Shown here: piece after piece, positions 1 through 8,070 of the stretch | Layout of the letters: the number at the start of each line of letters is the position of its first letter | How positions within the stretch are numbered: the stretch's first letter is position 1 | Source of the DNA: Pseudomonas frederiksbergensis | GTDB lineage: Bacteria > Pseudomonadota > Gammaproteobacteria > Pseudomonadales > Pseudomonadaceae | DNA: 64,000 nt | Reading direction: 5' to 3' | NCBI RefSeq assembly: GCF_035751725.1 | Contig: NZ_CP142104.1 | Location: 5,084,001 to 5,148,000 of the forward strand | Program-made: the position numbers and the translations under genes | The notes under the pieces: generated by a model | What the model saw: the letters and a program-made list of their open reading frames with translations, nothing else | The model's database searches: none | What the model was told of the DNA's origin: nothing

Positions 1-115
1 TTTAGCGCTAACCCGCGCAAAGGCCATACCCCGACATTCGTCGGCCACTGACCGAACGGCAACGACGGCGCGCCAGTTGGGTCTATAGTCAGTGAATCTC
101 CAGGGGGAATGAGTA

Positions 116-472
116 ATGAGCGAACGCCGCCGCTTCGTACGAATTGAATTCCATGCCAAGACCGAACTGAGCCAAGGGCCTTTCATCTGGCCGGTGAAGT
201 TGCTGGACTTGTCCCTCAAGGGGCTACTGATCAAAAAGCCCCGGCCTTGGCTCGGAGATCCGGAGGAGCCGTTCATGGCCGACATCCACCTGAGCCCCGA
301 GGCGGAGGTCAAGATGGAAGTCCGGTTGGCTCATGATGACCACGGTCACCTGGGCTTCGTCTGCGAGCACATCGACCTGGATTCCATCGCCCATTTGCGT
401 CGACTGGTGGAGCTCAATCTGGCCGATCATGATGAACTGGAGCGGGAACTGGCGGCGTTGATCCACATTTGA
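116..472 (+). CDS. mapZ: PilZ-domain c-di-GMP receptor (MapZ-like)
   Basis: A 118-residue single-domain PilZ protein. The two c-di-GMP-binding signatures are visible: the arginine patch RRRFVR at residues 4-9 and DLSLKG at 31-36. The C-terminal helix (HLRRLVELNL) and the position directly beside radA match what I recall of P. aeruginosa PA4608. That protein, when bound to c-di-GMP, binds the chemotaxis methyltransferase CheR1 and so alters flagellar reversal. The start at 116 follows a GGGGGA ribosome site in a sensible spacing. The gene converges on radA, with 40 bp between the stops. PilZ identity is certain from the motifs; the MapZ role is inferred from synteny and memory of the family. 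Confidence 0.9.
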   Translation: MSERRRFVRIEFHAKTELSQGPFIWPVKLLDLSLKGLLIKKPRPWLGDPEEPFMADIHLSPEAEVKMEVRLAHDDHGHLGFVCEHIDLDSIAHLRRLVELNLADHDELERELAALIHI

Positions 473-512
473 ATACGTCGCTGCCCCCTGTGGCGAAGGA
501 CCAACCTCCGTA

Positions 513-1880
513 TCATTCGAACAACGCATCCAACGCCTGTTCCAAGCGTGTCACCGCGATGATCTGCAACCCCGCCGGCGCTTCCTTCGGGGCGTTACCC
601 TTGGGCACGATGGCGCGCTTGAAGCCGTGCTTGGCCGCTTCCTTGAGCCGCTCCTGCCCGCTGGGCACCGGTCGCACTTCCCCGGACAATCCCACTTCAC
701 CAAACACCAACAGATCGTGAGGCAATGGCCGGTTGCGCAGGCTGGACATGACCGCCGCCATCAAGGCCAGGTCAGATGCGGTCTCCAGCACCTTGACCCC
801 GCCCACTACGTTGAGGAATACGTCCTGGTCGTGGGTAGGAATCCCACCATGCCGGTGCAGGACCGCCAACAACATCGCCAACCGGTTCTGGTCCAGCCCC
901 AACGTCACGCGACGTGGATTCGCCAGATGGCTGTCATCCACCAGCGCTTGCACTTCGACCAACATCGGCCGGGTGCCTTCCCACGTCGCCATGACCACAC
1001 TGCCAGGAACTTCTTCCTGGGCACGCGTCAGAAAAATCGCCGAGGGGTTGGAGACTTCTTTCAGCCCCCGGTCGGTCATGCCAAATACACCCAGCTCGTT
1101 GACCGCGCCAAAGCGGTTCTTCACCGCCCGCAGCAAACGCAGGCGACCATCGGATTCGCCTTCGAAATACAACACGGTGTCGACCATGTGCTCCAACACC
1201 CGCGGCCCCGCCAACGCGCCTTCCTTGGTGACATGCCCTACGAGGAAAATCGCCGTGCCGCTTTGCTTGGCGTAGCGCACCAGCAACGCCGCGCTTTCGC
1301 GTACTTGCGATACGCCGCCCGGGGCCGATTGCAGTTGCTCGGTGAAGATCGTCTGGATCGAGTCGATCACCATCACCTTGGGTTTTTCCAGACGGGCCGT
1401 GGCGATGATGGTTTCAATGCAGGTCTCGGTCATGACCCGTAGTTGGTCTTGGGGCAATCCCAGGCGTCGGGCGCGCATGGCAACTTGCTGCTGGGATTCT
1501 TCGCCGGTGACATACAGTGCAGGCATGCGTGTGGCGAGGTTGCACAAGGTTTGCAGCAGGATGGTGGATTTGCCGATGCCCGGATCGCCGCCGATCAACA
1601 CCACTGAACCGTCCACCAGGCCGCCGCCCAGCACGCGGTCCAGTTCACCGGACGCCGTGGAAAAACGCGGGATTTCTTCAACACTGACTTCGGCCAGGGT
1701 CTTGATCTGCGCCTGCTGGCCGGCCCAGCCCGTGCGACCGGTGGGCGCCGCTGCGCCGCCGCTTTCCACCATGGTTTCGGTCAGGGTGTTCCAGGCCCCG
1801 CACTCGCTGCACTGGCCGGCCCATTTGGGAAAGGTCGAGCCGCACTCGGTGCAGCCGTACATGCGCTTTGCCTTGGCCAT
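513..1880 (-). CDS. radA: DNA repair protein RadA/Sms
   Basis: A 455-residue RadA, a RecA-like, DnaB-type ATPase that drives branch migration of recombination intermediates. It has an N-terminal four-cysteine zinc finger (YGCTECG...QCSECG, residues about 6-23), a Walker A motif GGDPGIGKST, the RadA-specific KNRFG motif, and a C-terminal Lon-protease-like domain. An in-frame extension of 23 codons exists upstream, but the start at 1880 gives the canonical MAKAKR N-terminus and has a GGAGTTCAG ribosome site just before it. Full length for the family. Confidence 0.97.
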   Translation of the reverse strand: MAKAKRMYGCTECGSTFPKWAGQCSECGAWNTLTETMVESGGAAAPTGRTGWAGQQAQIKTLAEVSVEEIPRFSTASGELDRVLGGGLVDGSVVLIGGDPGIGKSTILLQTLCNLATRMPALYVTGEESQQQVAMRARRLGLPQDQLRVMTETCIETIIATARLEKPKVMVIDSIQTIFTEQLQSAPGGVSQVRESAALLVRYAKQSGTAIFLVGHVTKEGALAGPRVLEHMVDTVLYFEGESDGRLRLLRAVKNRFGAVNELGVFGMTDRGLKEVSNPSAIFLTRAQEEVPGSVVMATWEGTRPMLVEVQALVDDSHLANPRRVTLGLDQNRLAMLLAVLHRHGGIPTHDQDVFLNVVGGVKVLETASDLALMAAVMSSLRNRPLPHDLLVFGEVGLSGEVRPVPSGQERLKEAAKHGFKRAIVPKGNAPKEAPAGLQIIAVTRLEQALDALFE

Positions 1881-1920
1881 CTGAACTCCGGGTAAAAACC
1901 GCGATGATAACAGTCGGGCT

Positions 1921-2472
1921 CTAATGCGGGGCCGGCATTCTGATTTCACCGTTTGCCAGATCCACCGGGGTATTGCCCAACGGGTCCCTCGCCTCCAGAT
2001 CGGCGCCCTTGGCCTTCAAGGCATCGAGCAACTCGCCACGCTTGAACAGACCGGCATACATCGCTGCGGTTTGCCCCGCGCCGTTGCGCTGGTCCGGGCT
2101 GCAATCGGTGGACAACAAACGACGGGCGATCTGCACTTCGCCCTTGAAGATCGCCCCCATCAGCGCAGTGTTGCCACGCTGGTCCTGGGCACAAGCATCC
2201 GCCCCGGCGGCCAACAGGCGCTCAACTGCCGGACCATGACCGTGATAAGCCGCCAGGATCAGCGCGGTGTAGCCCTTCTCGTCCCGCGTGTCGAGCGAGT
2301 AGCCGGCCTCGATGAAGGTCTCGAGCATCGGCACATCGCCCCGGCGGGCGGCATCGAAATAATAATCTTGCAGCTGTGCCCGCACCTCTTCCGCATCGGC
2401 GCTCGGAACCTGATCGGCCAGCGCAGCCCATGACCCGGTGATGAATATCAACAAAAGGAATTTACGCATCAT
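1921..2472 (-). CDS. ankB: periplasmic ankyrin-repeat protein AnkB
   Basis: A 183-residue protein with an N-terminal signal peptide (about 20 residues ending ALADQ) followed by four ankyrin-like repeats (for example GYTALILAAYHGHGPAVERLLAAGA). It lies 58 bp downstream of katB on the same strand. In P. aeruginosa AnkB sits next to KatB and is needed for full periplasmic catalase activity, probably as a scaffold or protector; that role is established knowledge and is inferred here from the arrangement. Two consecutive ATG codons (2472 and 2469) follow a GGAGAGG ribosome site, so the start is ambiguous by one codon. A perfect inverted repeat lies between katB and this gene. Confidence 0.9.
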   Translation of the reverse strand: MMRKFLLLIFITGSWAALADQVPSADAEEVRAQLQDYYFDAARRGDVPMLETFIEAGYSLDTRDEKGYTALILAAYHGHGPAVERLLAAGADACAQDQRGNTALMGAIFKGEVQIARRLLSTDCSPDQRNGAGQTAAMYAGLFKRGELLDALKAKGADLEARDPLGNTPVDLANGEIRMPAPH

Positions 2473-2493
2473 GCCTCTCCATGGGATTCAAGA

Positions 2494-2525
2494 TTGTGGG
2501 AGCCGAACCCGCTCGGCTCCCACAA
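2494..2525. repeat. perfect 13-bp inverted repeat between katB and ankB
   Basis: TTGTGGGAGCCGA and its exact complement flank a 6-base loop. There is no T-run after it, so it is not a classical intrinsic terminator. The sequence resembles the GTGGGAGC hairpins scattered through fluorescent pseudomonads. In the middle of an operon it could act as an mRNA-stabilising or attenuating hairpin that sets the KatB:AnkB ratio. Confidence 0.7.
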
Positions 2526-2530
2526 GCGAA

Positions 2531-4072
2531 TCAGTCGCTCAGCTTCTCGGCCAGCGCCTTGACTCGCGCCAGATCACCCTTGGCAACACGGGCCACACCG
2601 GTCCCGTATTCAGGATCGGCCTTGTAGAGGAACGACAGGATGATGTGCTTGCTCTCCTCATCGGTGGTCGCCAGAGACCCACCGAAACTCTCGATCAAGT
2701 CATTGCGCTCCTTTTGGTTGAACGAGCGGTACAGGTCGCCGGCCTGCTTGAAATTCTGCTCACGCTGGATCTTCGCCTGCTGGGTACTGCCGGTCAGCTC
2801 GGCCTGGCTATAGCGCGCCGAGGACTGTTCTTCACGTGGCATCAAGCGGCTCGGTTGATAGTTCACGCCGGTACTGGTCTTGCCGGAATTCATCGCGCCG
2901 TCCTGGTTGCCATTGTTGACAGCGACCTTGGGTGCATTGATCGGCAACTGCAGCGCGTTCGGCCCAACCCGGTACATTTGCGTATCGGCATAGGAAAACA
3001 CCCGGCCCTGCAACAACCGATCTTCCGAAGGCTCGATACCCGGCACCAGATTCGCCGGCGCCATTGCCACTTGCTCGGTTTCCTGGAAAACATTCGCCGG
3101 ATTACGGTTCAAGACCATTTGTCCGACTTTTCGCTCAGGAACATCCGGCCAGATCTTCGTTGCGTCCAATGGGTCGAAGTCAAACTTGGACAACTCCTGT
3201 GGCTTGAGTACCTGAACGTACAAGTCCCACTTGGGAAAGTCCCCCTTATTGATATGACTGACCAAGTCGTTGGTCATATGGCTGTAATCCTGCCCTTGTA
3301 CTTTCACAACTTCTTTCGGGTCGAGATTTTTGATGCCCTGCAAACTTTTCCAATGGAACTTTACATAGCTGATTTCGCCCTTGGCGTTGATCAGTTTGTA
3401 AGCATGCACGCCATTACCGTCCATCTCTCGATAACTGGCTGGCGTTCCGGAGTTGGAATACAACTCGGTCAGGGTACGAGTCGCCTCCGGAACATGGGAA
3501 AAGAAATCGAAACGACGGGAATCGTCATCCAGGTTGGTTCGCGGGTCGGGTTTGAACGCATGGACCATGTCAGGAAACTTGATTGCGTCGCGAATGAAAA
3601 ACGTCGGGAAGTTATTACCCACCAAATCCCAGTTGCCATCCGCCGTATAGAACTTGGTGGCAAAGCCACGCGGGTCGCGCAATGTTTCAGGCGAGTGGTT
3701 GCCATGCACCACGGCGGAAAAACGCACGAACACCGGCGTGACTTGGCCTGCCGCGAAGACCTTGGCCTTGGTCAGGTCGCTCAGGTCGTTGGACACGGAA
3801 AATTCACCATGCGCACCGGTACCACGGGCATGCACGACACGCTCGGGAATACGTTCGCGGTCGAACCGCTGGAGTTTCTGGATCAGCTGCACGTCCTGCA
3901 ACAAGGTCGGGCCATTGGGGCCCGCGGTTTGCGAGTTCTGGTTGTCGCCTACCGCCGCACCGTTGTCGCGGGTCAGCGTGGCGGCATTGACGGACAGGGA
4001 AAACAGGCTGGCGGTCAGGACGACAAGGGAACGGCGACCGGACATAGCGCCGAGGCCAAGGGAAGTGTTCAT
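2531..4072 (-). CDS. katB: periplasmic monofunctional catalase KatB
   Basis: A 513-residue clade-type haem catalase that converts hydrogen peroxide to water and oxygen. Catalase signatures are visible: RFSAVVHGNHSPETLRDPRGFATKFYT near the haem pocket and the proximal-ligand region GRVFSYADTQMYRVG with its tyrosine. The catalytic histidine lies in ERIPERVVHARGTGAHG. The start at 4072 (after AGAGGAA) gives a signal peptide ending SVNAAT, so the enzyme is exported, as expected for KatB. An upstream in-frame methionine at 4105 would add 11 residues that spoil the signal peptide. It forms an operon with ankB. Upstream DNA holds two OxyR-like ATAG half-sites at the correct 22-bp phasing. Confidence 0.96.
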   Translation of the reverse strand: MNTSLGLGAMSGRRSLVVLTASLFSLSVNAATLTRDNGAAVGDNQNSQTAGPNGPTLLQDVQLIQKLQRFDRERIPERVVHARGTGAHGEFSVSNDLSDLTKAKVFAAGQVTPVFVRFSAVVHGNHSPETLRDPRGFATKFYTADGNWDLVGNNFPTFFIRDAIKFPDMVHAFKPDPRTNLDDDSRRFDFFSHVPEATRTLTELYSNSGTPASYREMDGNGVHAYKLINAKGEISYVKFHWKSLQGIKNLDPKEVVKVQGQDYSHMTNDLVSHINKGDFPKWDLYVQVLKPQELSKFDFDPLDATKIWPDVPERKVGQMVLNRNPANVFQETEQVAMAPANLVPGIEPSEDRLLQGRVFSYADTQMYRVGPNALQLPINAPKVAVNNGNQDGAMNSGKTSTGVNYQPSRLMPREEQSSARYSQAELTGSTQQAKIQREQNFKQAGDLYRSFNQKERNDLIESFGGSLATTDEESKHIILSFLYKADPEYGTGVARVAKGDLARVKALAEKLSD

Positions 4073-4147
4073 TGAAGTTTCCTCTAATTTTATAAGCGCA
4101 TCCATGTGCGCCTTTTAGAGGCTAGTGCTCGGAAAATAAAAACCTAA

Positions 4148-4184
4148 ATAGAAATACCGTACCATCCTGATAGAAAAAACAATG
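4148..4184. promoter_or_regulatory. candidate OxyR site upstream of katB
   Basis: The OxyR consensus is ATAG-N7-CTAT-N7-ATAG-N7-CTAT. Here ATAG occurs at 4148 and again at 4170, exactly 22 bp apart as required. The intervening CTAT positions read GTAC and AATG, so only two of four quarter-sites match fully. It lies about 75-112 bp upstream of the katB ATG. KatB is known to be OxyR-controlled in P. aeruginosa; the site itself is an inference. Confidence 0.35.
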
Positions 4185-4355
4185 TAGGGAATCAGTCCGA
4201 AACCACGTATCACGCGCGATTGGTGGCACTTTGTAAACTTTTTGCGGGGGGACGGGTCGATAAACAGGCAAGCGGTGTAAGGCGTCATGTCGAGCGAGAC
4301 ACCGATGGCTGGCTTACACTGCGGGTTTCAACTCATCTTTCACAAGGAACAACTC

Positions 4356-4769
4356 ATGGGCGTGCTAAGCGAGTTCAAGGCCTTCGCGGTCAAAGGCAAT
4401 GTCGTCGACATGGCCGTCGGGATCATCATCGGTGCCGCTTTTGGCAAGATCGTTTCGTCATTCGTCGGTGACGTCGTCATGCCCCCGATCGGCCTCTTGA
4501 TCGGCGGGGTGGACTTCAGTGACCTGGCCATTACGCTCAAGGCCGCCCAGGGCGATACGCCCGCAGTTGTGCTGGCCTACGGCAAATTCATCCAGAGCAC
4601 GGTTGATTTCATCATCGTCGCGTTCGCGATCTTCATGGGCGTCAAGGCCATCAACCGGCTCAAGCGCGAAGAAGCCGTCGCTCCGAGCGCGCCCCCTGTG
4701 CCGACCAAGGAAGAACAGCTGTTAAGCGAGATCCGTGACTTGCTCAAGGCCCAGAACGAACGGCCCTGA
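4356..4769 (+). CDS. mscL: large-conductance mechanosensitive channel MscL
   Basis: A 137-residue inner-membrane channel that opens under membrane tension to release solutes during osmotic downshock. The family N-terminus [25 protein letters not shown] is present, followed by the periplasmic loop, TM2 ([20 protein letters not shown]) and a cytoplasmic helix ([15 protein letters not shown]). The start at 4356 is preceded by AAGGAAC; a longer reading frame from 4287 adds 23 non-family residues. It converges on fprB, with a strong terminator between them. Confidence 0.97.
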   Translation: MGVLSEFKAFAVKGNVVDMAVGIIIGAAFGKIVSSFVGDVVMPPIGLLIGGVDFSDLAITLKAAQGDTPAVVLAYGKFIQSTVDFIIVAFAIFMGVKAINRLKREEAVAPSAPPVPTKEEQLLSEIRDLLKAQNERP

Positions 4770-4784
4770 TCATTGCTGTGTTGA

Positions 4785-4810
4785 AATGGCGTCCGCGGGA
4801 CGCCATTTTT
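4785..4810 (+). terminator. intrinsic terminator of mscL
   Basis: A 10-bp perfect stem (AATGGCGTCC / GGACGCCATT) with a 3-base loop is followed by a T-run. It starts 16 bp after the mscL stop and ends right at the fprB stop codon, so it probably separates the two convergent transcripts. Confidence 0.85.
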
Positions 4811-5587
4811 CTACCAATAGTTTTCCACCGCCACCTGGCCAGGCCGACGGGTCAGGCTCAGTTGCAAGCCCCTGGCCTTGAGCAGCTTGCGCGTATCGTC
4901 AATCATCTGGGGATTGCCGCAGAGCATGACCCGGGAATATTCAGGCGTCAGCGCGACACCGGCGACCCGTTCCAGCTCGCCATTTTCGATCAACGTGGTA
5001 ATGCGCCCATTGAGCGTATTCGGAACTTGCTCACGAGTGACCGTCGCGATGAACTTGAACTTATGGGCGTACTCGGCCAGGTAATCTCGCTGTGACAACT
5101 CATCTATAAGCTTCTGGTACGCCAGCTCCCTGGCCTCGCGCACGCTATAGACGAGGATGATCCGCTCGAATTTCTCCCACACTTCGAAATCCTGCAAGAT
5201 CGAAATAAACGGCGCGACGCCTGTCCCGGTGGACAACAGCCATAAATCGCGACCGTCGACAAAACGGTCCAGCGTCAGATAACCAAAGGACTGGCGCTCC
5301 ACCAGCAGGCTATCCCCTGGTTTCAAGCGGCTCAGCTCGCTGGTGAATTCGCCACCTGGGACGACGATCGAAAAGAATTCGAGAAACTCGTCGAACGGCG
5401 ATGACACCATGGAATAAGCGCGCCAGACGGTGCTTCCATCTGACTTGACGACACCGAGCCGGGCAAACTGTCCCGCCCGGAAACGAAAACCACGGTCCCT
5501 AGTGGTGCGTAGAGTAAACAAGTGAGGCGTCAATGGTTGTACATCGACCAATGTCTGGCGGGTAAACTTGTCTGCGTTGTCGGTCAT
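4811..5587 (-). CDS. fprB: ferredoxin/flavodoxin-NADP+ reductase (FprB type)
   Basis: A 258-residue FAD-binding reductase exchanging electrons between NADPH and ferredoxin or flavodoxin. The FAD motif RAYSMVSSP, the NADP-binding segment LLSTGTGVAPF and the C-terminal VMLCGNPQM are in the usual order. Pseudomonads carry two such enzymes. The N-terminus and the position next to mscL match the second one (FprB) rather than the FinR-controlled FprA. The start at 5587 follows GGAGTG at good spacing; a longer frame starts at 5653 but has no ribosome site. Divergent from the LuxR-type gene at 5870 across 282 bp of AT-rich DNA. Confidence 0.93.
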   Translation of the reverse strand: MTDNADKFTRQTLVDVQPLTPHLFTLRTTRDRGFRFRAGQFARLGVVKSDGSTVWRAYSMVSSPFDEFLEFFSIVVPGGEFTSELSRLKPGDSLLVERQSFGYLTLDRFVDGRDLWLLSTGTGVAPFISILQDFEVWEKFERIILVYSVREARELAYQKLIDELSQRDYLAEYAHKFKFIATVTREQVPNTLNGRITTLIENGELERVAGVALTPEYSRVMLCGNPQMIDDTRKLLKARGLQLSLTRRPGQVAVENYW

Positions 5588-5869
5588 GGGGCACTCCAAT
5601 CGAACAAGGCCCACAGTGTCCCGCAAAGTGAAGATATTAACCACCCTGCACAACTGATAGCGTTAAGCCACCCTACTTGTACAGCACCCGATAAAGTTCT
5701 ACAAAATAAATAGGCATGTATCAAAACATTGTTAGATAAGTGCCTTCCTCAATAGCCGCAACACCGAACAAAAGAAAAAAATCTAACCGCAAGTTAGGAA
5801 AAGTCCTACACTCAGTTGCGCGTCATGGATTGGATCCACCTCGTTGATGAGCCCCCAAGGAGAATGACA

Positions 5870-6583
5870 ATGGACGAGTGGAAGCACTTGCAATTGAGAA
5901 AACTATCCTGTGAGAAGGACTTGCAAAGAGCCTATCGACTGGTATTGGATTTCTTTAATTATCAAGGCTTTGAATATTGCGCGCTTGCCGCTTATTCAGG
6001 TGCCCCTGATCGATATACCAGCAAGATCAACATGAATAATTACCCGTATGGATGGGACAGACTCTATGAACAGAACGGCTACGCTTCAAATGACCCAGTA
6101 ATAGCGCATTGCAATCACTCTTCCTTGCCAATCCTATGGAGCGAGAAGGTTTTCTCCGAAGCCCCCCAATTATGGCAGGAACTCAACCGACAAGGCCTCG
6201 CACACGGCTGGACCCAAGCCGTGCATGATGAACACGGTACCCATTACAGTCTGTTCAGCCTCGCCAGGACCCATTGCCCCATCGAGGCCGAAGAACACTA
6301 TGGCAATCTTGGCTATGCCATCTTCGCTAGCCAGAGACTGCACGCGCTGGCTGGCAAAAAGTTATCCGACCATATGACGCCCCCGCTGACGTGTCATCTC
6401 TCGCCCCGGGAGATCGAAGTGTTGAGGTGGTCCGCCGAAGGGAAGACTGCGTCGGAAGTGGGCCGGATTCTCTGTCTGTCCGAGCGCACCGTTAACTTCC
6501 ATGTCTGCAGCTGTATGCGAAAACTGAACGTGACCAATAAAATCTCGGCGGTGGCGAAAGCTGCGCACATCCATGTGATCTAG
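5870..6583 (+). CDS. ppoR: LuxR-family orphan quorum-sensing regulator (PpoR type)
   Basis: A 237-residue LuxR protein. The acyl-homoserine-lactone domain keeps the conserved W and Y (GWDRLYEQNGY), D-P (NDPV), W (LPILWSE) and G (GLAHGW). The C-terminal helix-turn-helix keeps the E, L and G positions (LSPREIEVLRWSAEGKTASEVG). No luxI synthase occurs in the window, so it is a solo. P. putida PpoR, as I recall, lies at the same place beside fpr. AAGGAGA at 5857-5863 selects the ATG at 5870 over the one at 5864. The gene is visibly more AT-rich than its neighbours, possibly an old acquisition or relaxed codon use. Confidence 0.88.
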   Translation: MDEWKHLQLRKLSCEKDLQRAYRLVLDFFNYQGFEYCALAAYSGAPDRYTSKINMNNYPYGWDRLYEQNGYASNDPVIAHCNHSSLPILWSEKVFSEAPQLWQELNRQGLAHGWTQAVHDEHGTHYSLFSLARTHCPIEAEEHYGNLGYAIFASQRLHALAGKKLSDHMTPPLTCHLSPREIEVLRWSAEGKTASEVGRILCLSERTVNFHVCSCMRKLNVTNKISAVAKAAHIHVI

Positions 6584-6754
6584 CTCAACAGCCCTTCCTG
6601 AAAAACCTGCGAGTAATGCCTGGCAAAAAAACGTACCATTCACGGCCCAACTTGAATGATGACGCCCAGACCGCGTTGCAGTTCATTCAGGAGGTCCCGC
6701 TGAAAGACCATCCCAAGGCAGCGGGACACTCGTTGATTTGCCAGAGTCCCAACC

Positions 6755-7879
6755 ATGCCCTTGCTCGATACTCCCTTCGCCCAACTCGATCTGATCCGCC
6801 AACCCGAACAGCAGAACGAACCGTTGCAAGCATTCGACGCGGCCGATGGATACTTGCTTGCGTACCTGGCCGAACAACAACCGGACGCGCAGACTCGGGT
6901 GTTGGTACTCAACGATGGCTTCGGCGCCCTGGCGGCGAGCCTTGCAGGCAAGGTCCAGGTCACCAGCAGTGGCGACTCGTTCCTGGCGCTGCAGGCCTTG
7001 GAAAAGAATCTGGTACGCAACGGCTTGCCTTTCGATGCGGTACCGATCGTGCCGGCCAGCGAAGCATTGGCAGGGCCTTTCGACCGCGTCCTGGTCAAGG
7101 TGCCCAAGACCCTGGCCCTACTGGAAGAACAACTGATCCGGCTGCAAGGGCAACTCGCTCCAGGCGCCCAGGTCATCGCTGGCGCGATGGTCAAGCATTT
7201 GCCCCGGGCCGCAGGGGACCTGATGGAGCGCTACATCGGCTCGGTGCAAGCCTCCTTGGCGGTAAAGAAAGCCCGCCTGTTGATTGCCACGCCGCAACCG
7301 AGGCCCCCGGCCGTCTCCCCCTACCCCACTCGGTATGCGTTGGATGAGCCGAATATCGAGCTGCTCAATCACGCCAACGTGTTCTGTCGCGAAGGCCTGG
7401 ACATCGGCACTCGCGCCTTCCTGCCGCACCTGCCAAAAAACCTGGGCTCAGCCCGTGTCGCGGACCTGGGTTGCGGCAACGGTGTATTGGCCATTGCCAG
7501 TGCGCTGCAAAACCCGGAGGCCCGCTACACACTGGTGGACGAGTCGTACATGGCGGTGCAATCAGCCGCCGAAAACTGGCGAGCCGCCCTGGGCGAGCGC
7601 GAGGTGGTCGTAAGGGCCGGCGATGGCCTGGCCGGGCAAGACGCACAGTCTTTGGATGTGGTGCTGTGCAACCCGCCGTTTCATCAACAGCAGGTAGTAG
7701 GCGATTTCCTCGCCTGGCGAATGTTCCAGCAGGCCCGCGAAGCGCTGGTGGTCGGCGGCGCGCTGTACATCGTCGGCAACCGCCACCTGGGCTACCACAG
7801 CAAACTGGCGCGGCTGTTCCGCGGTGTCGAACAGGTCGCCGCCACGCCGAAGTTCGTGATTCTCAAGGCCCGTAAATAG
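6755..7879 (+). CDS. rlmG: 23S rRNA (guanine-1835-N2)-methyltransferase RlmG
   Basis: A 374-residue duplicated Rossmann methyltransferase: an inactive N-terminal copy (residues about 1-190) and a C-terminal SAM-binding copy with VADLGCGNGVLA (motif I) and the N2-guanine catalytic motif NPPF in VVLCNPPFHQQQ. It methylates G1835 of 23S rRNA. The length matches E. coli RlmG. Convergent with the DUF2474 gene, with five bases between the stops. Confidence 0.95.
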   Translation: MPLLDTPFAQLDLIRQPEQQNEPLQAFDAADGYLLAYLAEQQPDAQTRVLVLNDGFGALAASLAGKVQVTSSGDSFLALQALEKNLVRNGLPFDAVPIVPASEALAGPFDRVLVKVPKTLALLEEQLIRLQGQLAPGAQVIAGAMVKHLPRAAGDLMERYIGSVQASLAVKKARLLIATPQPRPPAVSPYPTRYALDEPNIELLNHANVFCREGLDIGTRAFLPHLPKNLGSARVADLGCGNGVLAIASALQNPEARYTLVDESYMAVQSAAENWRAALGEREVVVRAGDGLAGQDAQSLDVVLCNPPFHQQQVVGDFLAWRMFQQAREALVVGGALYIVGNRHLGYHSKLARLFRGVEQVAATPKFVILKARK

Positions 7880-7884
7880 CCACT

Positions 7885-8049
7885 TCAGTGGGTGGTCAAC
7901 CCTGCCGCATTCATGAACATCCGCATCAGGCTGGCGACGATGAACAATGCCAGCACGCTGCCGGCCCAAATCGCCGCCAGCCAACCGAGTCGCTGCCATA
8001 ACGGTTTCTTTTCAGCGGCCTCGATGTCTTTCAAGTCAGGCTTGGCCAT
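7885..8049 (-). CDS. DUF2474 small membrane protein, third gene of the bd oxidase operon
   Basis: A 54-residue protein. It has a charged N-terminus (MAKPDLKDIEAAEKKPLWQR) and one transmembrane helix (LGWLAAIWAGSVLALFIVAS). AGGTG precedes the start at 8049. It lies 21 bp downstream of cioB on the same strand. Small single-helix proteins (CydX, CydS, CioZ) stabilise other bd oxidases; DUF2474 proteins sit in this place after cioAB-type genes. A subunit or assembly role is therefore likely, but it is inferred from position and topology. Confidence 0.88.
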   Translation of the reverse strand: MAKPDLKDIEAAEKKPLWQRLGWLAAIWAGSVLALFIVASLMRMFMNAAGLTTH

Positions 8050-8070
8050 CCTCGGCACCTCCCGGGTCGG

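Noticed and set aside
6616..7347. Open frame overlapping rlmG on the same strand
   Set aside because: It is a shadow of rlmG: arginine/proline-rich translation with no family resemblance, while rlmG is clear in the other frame.
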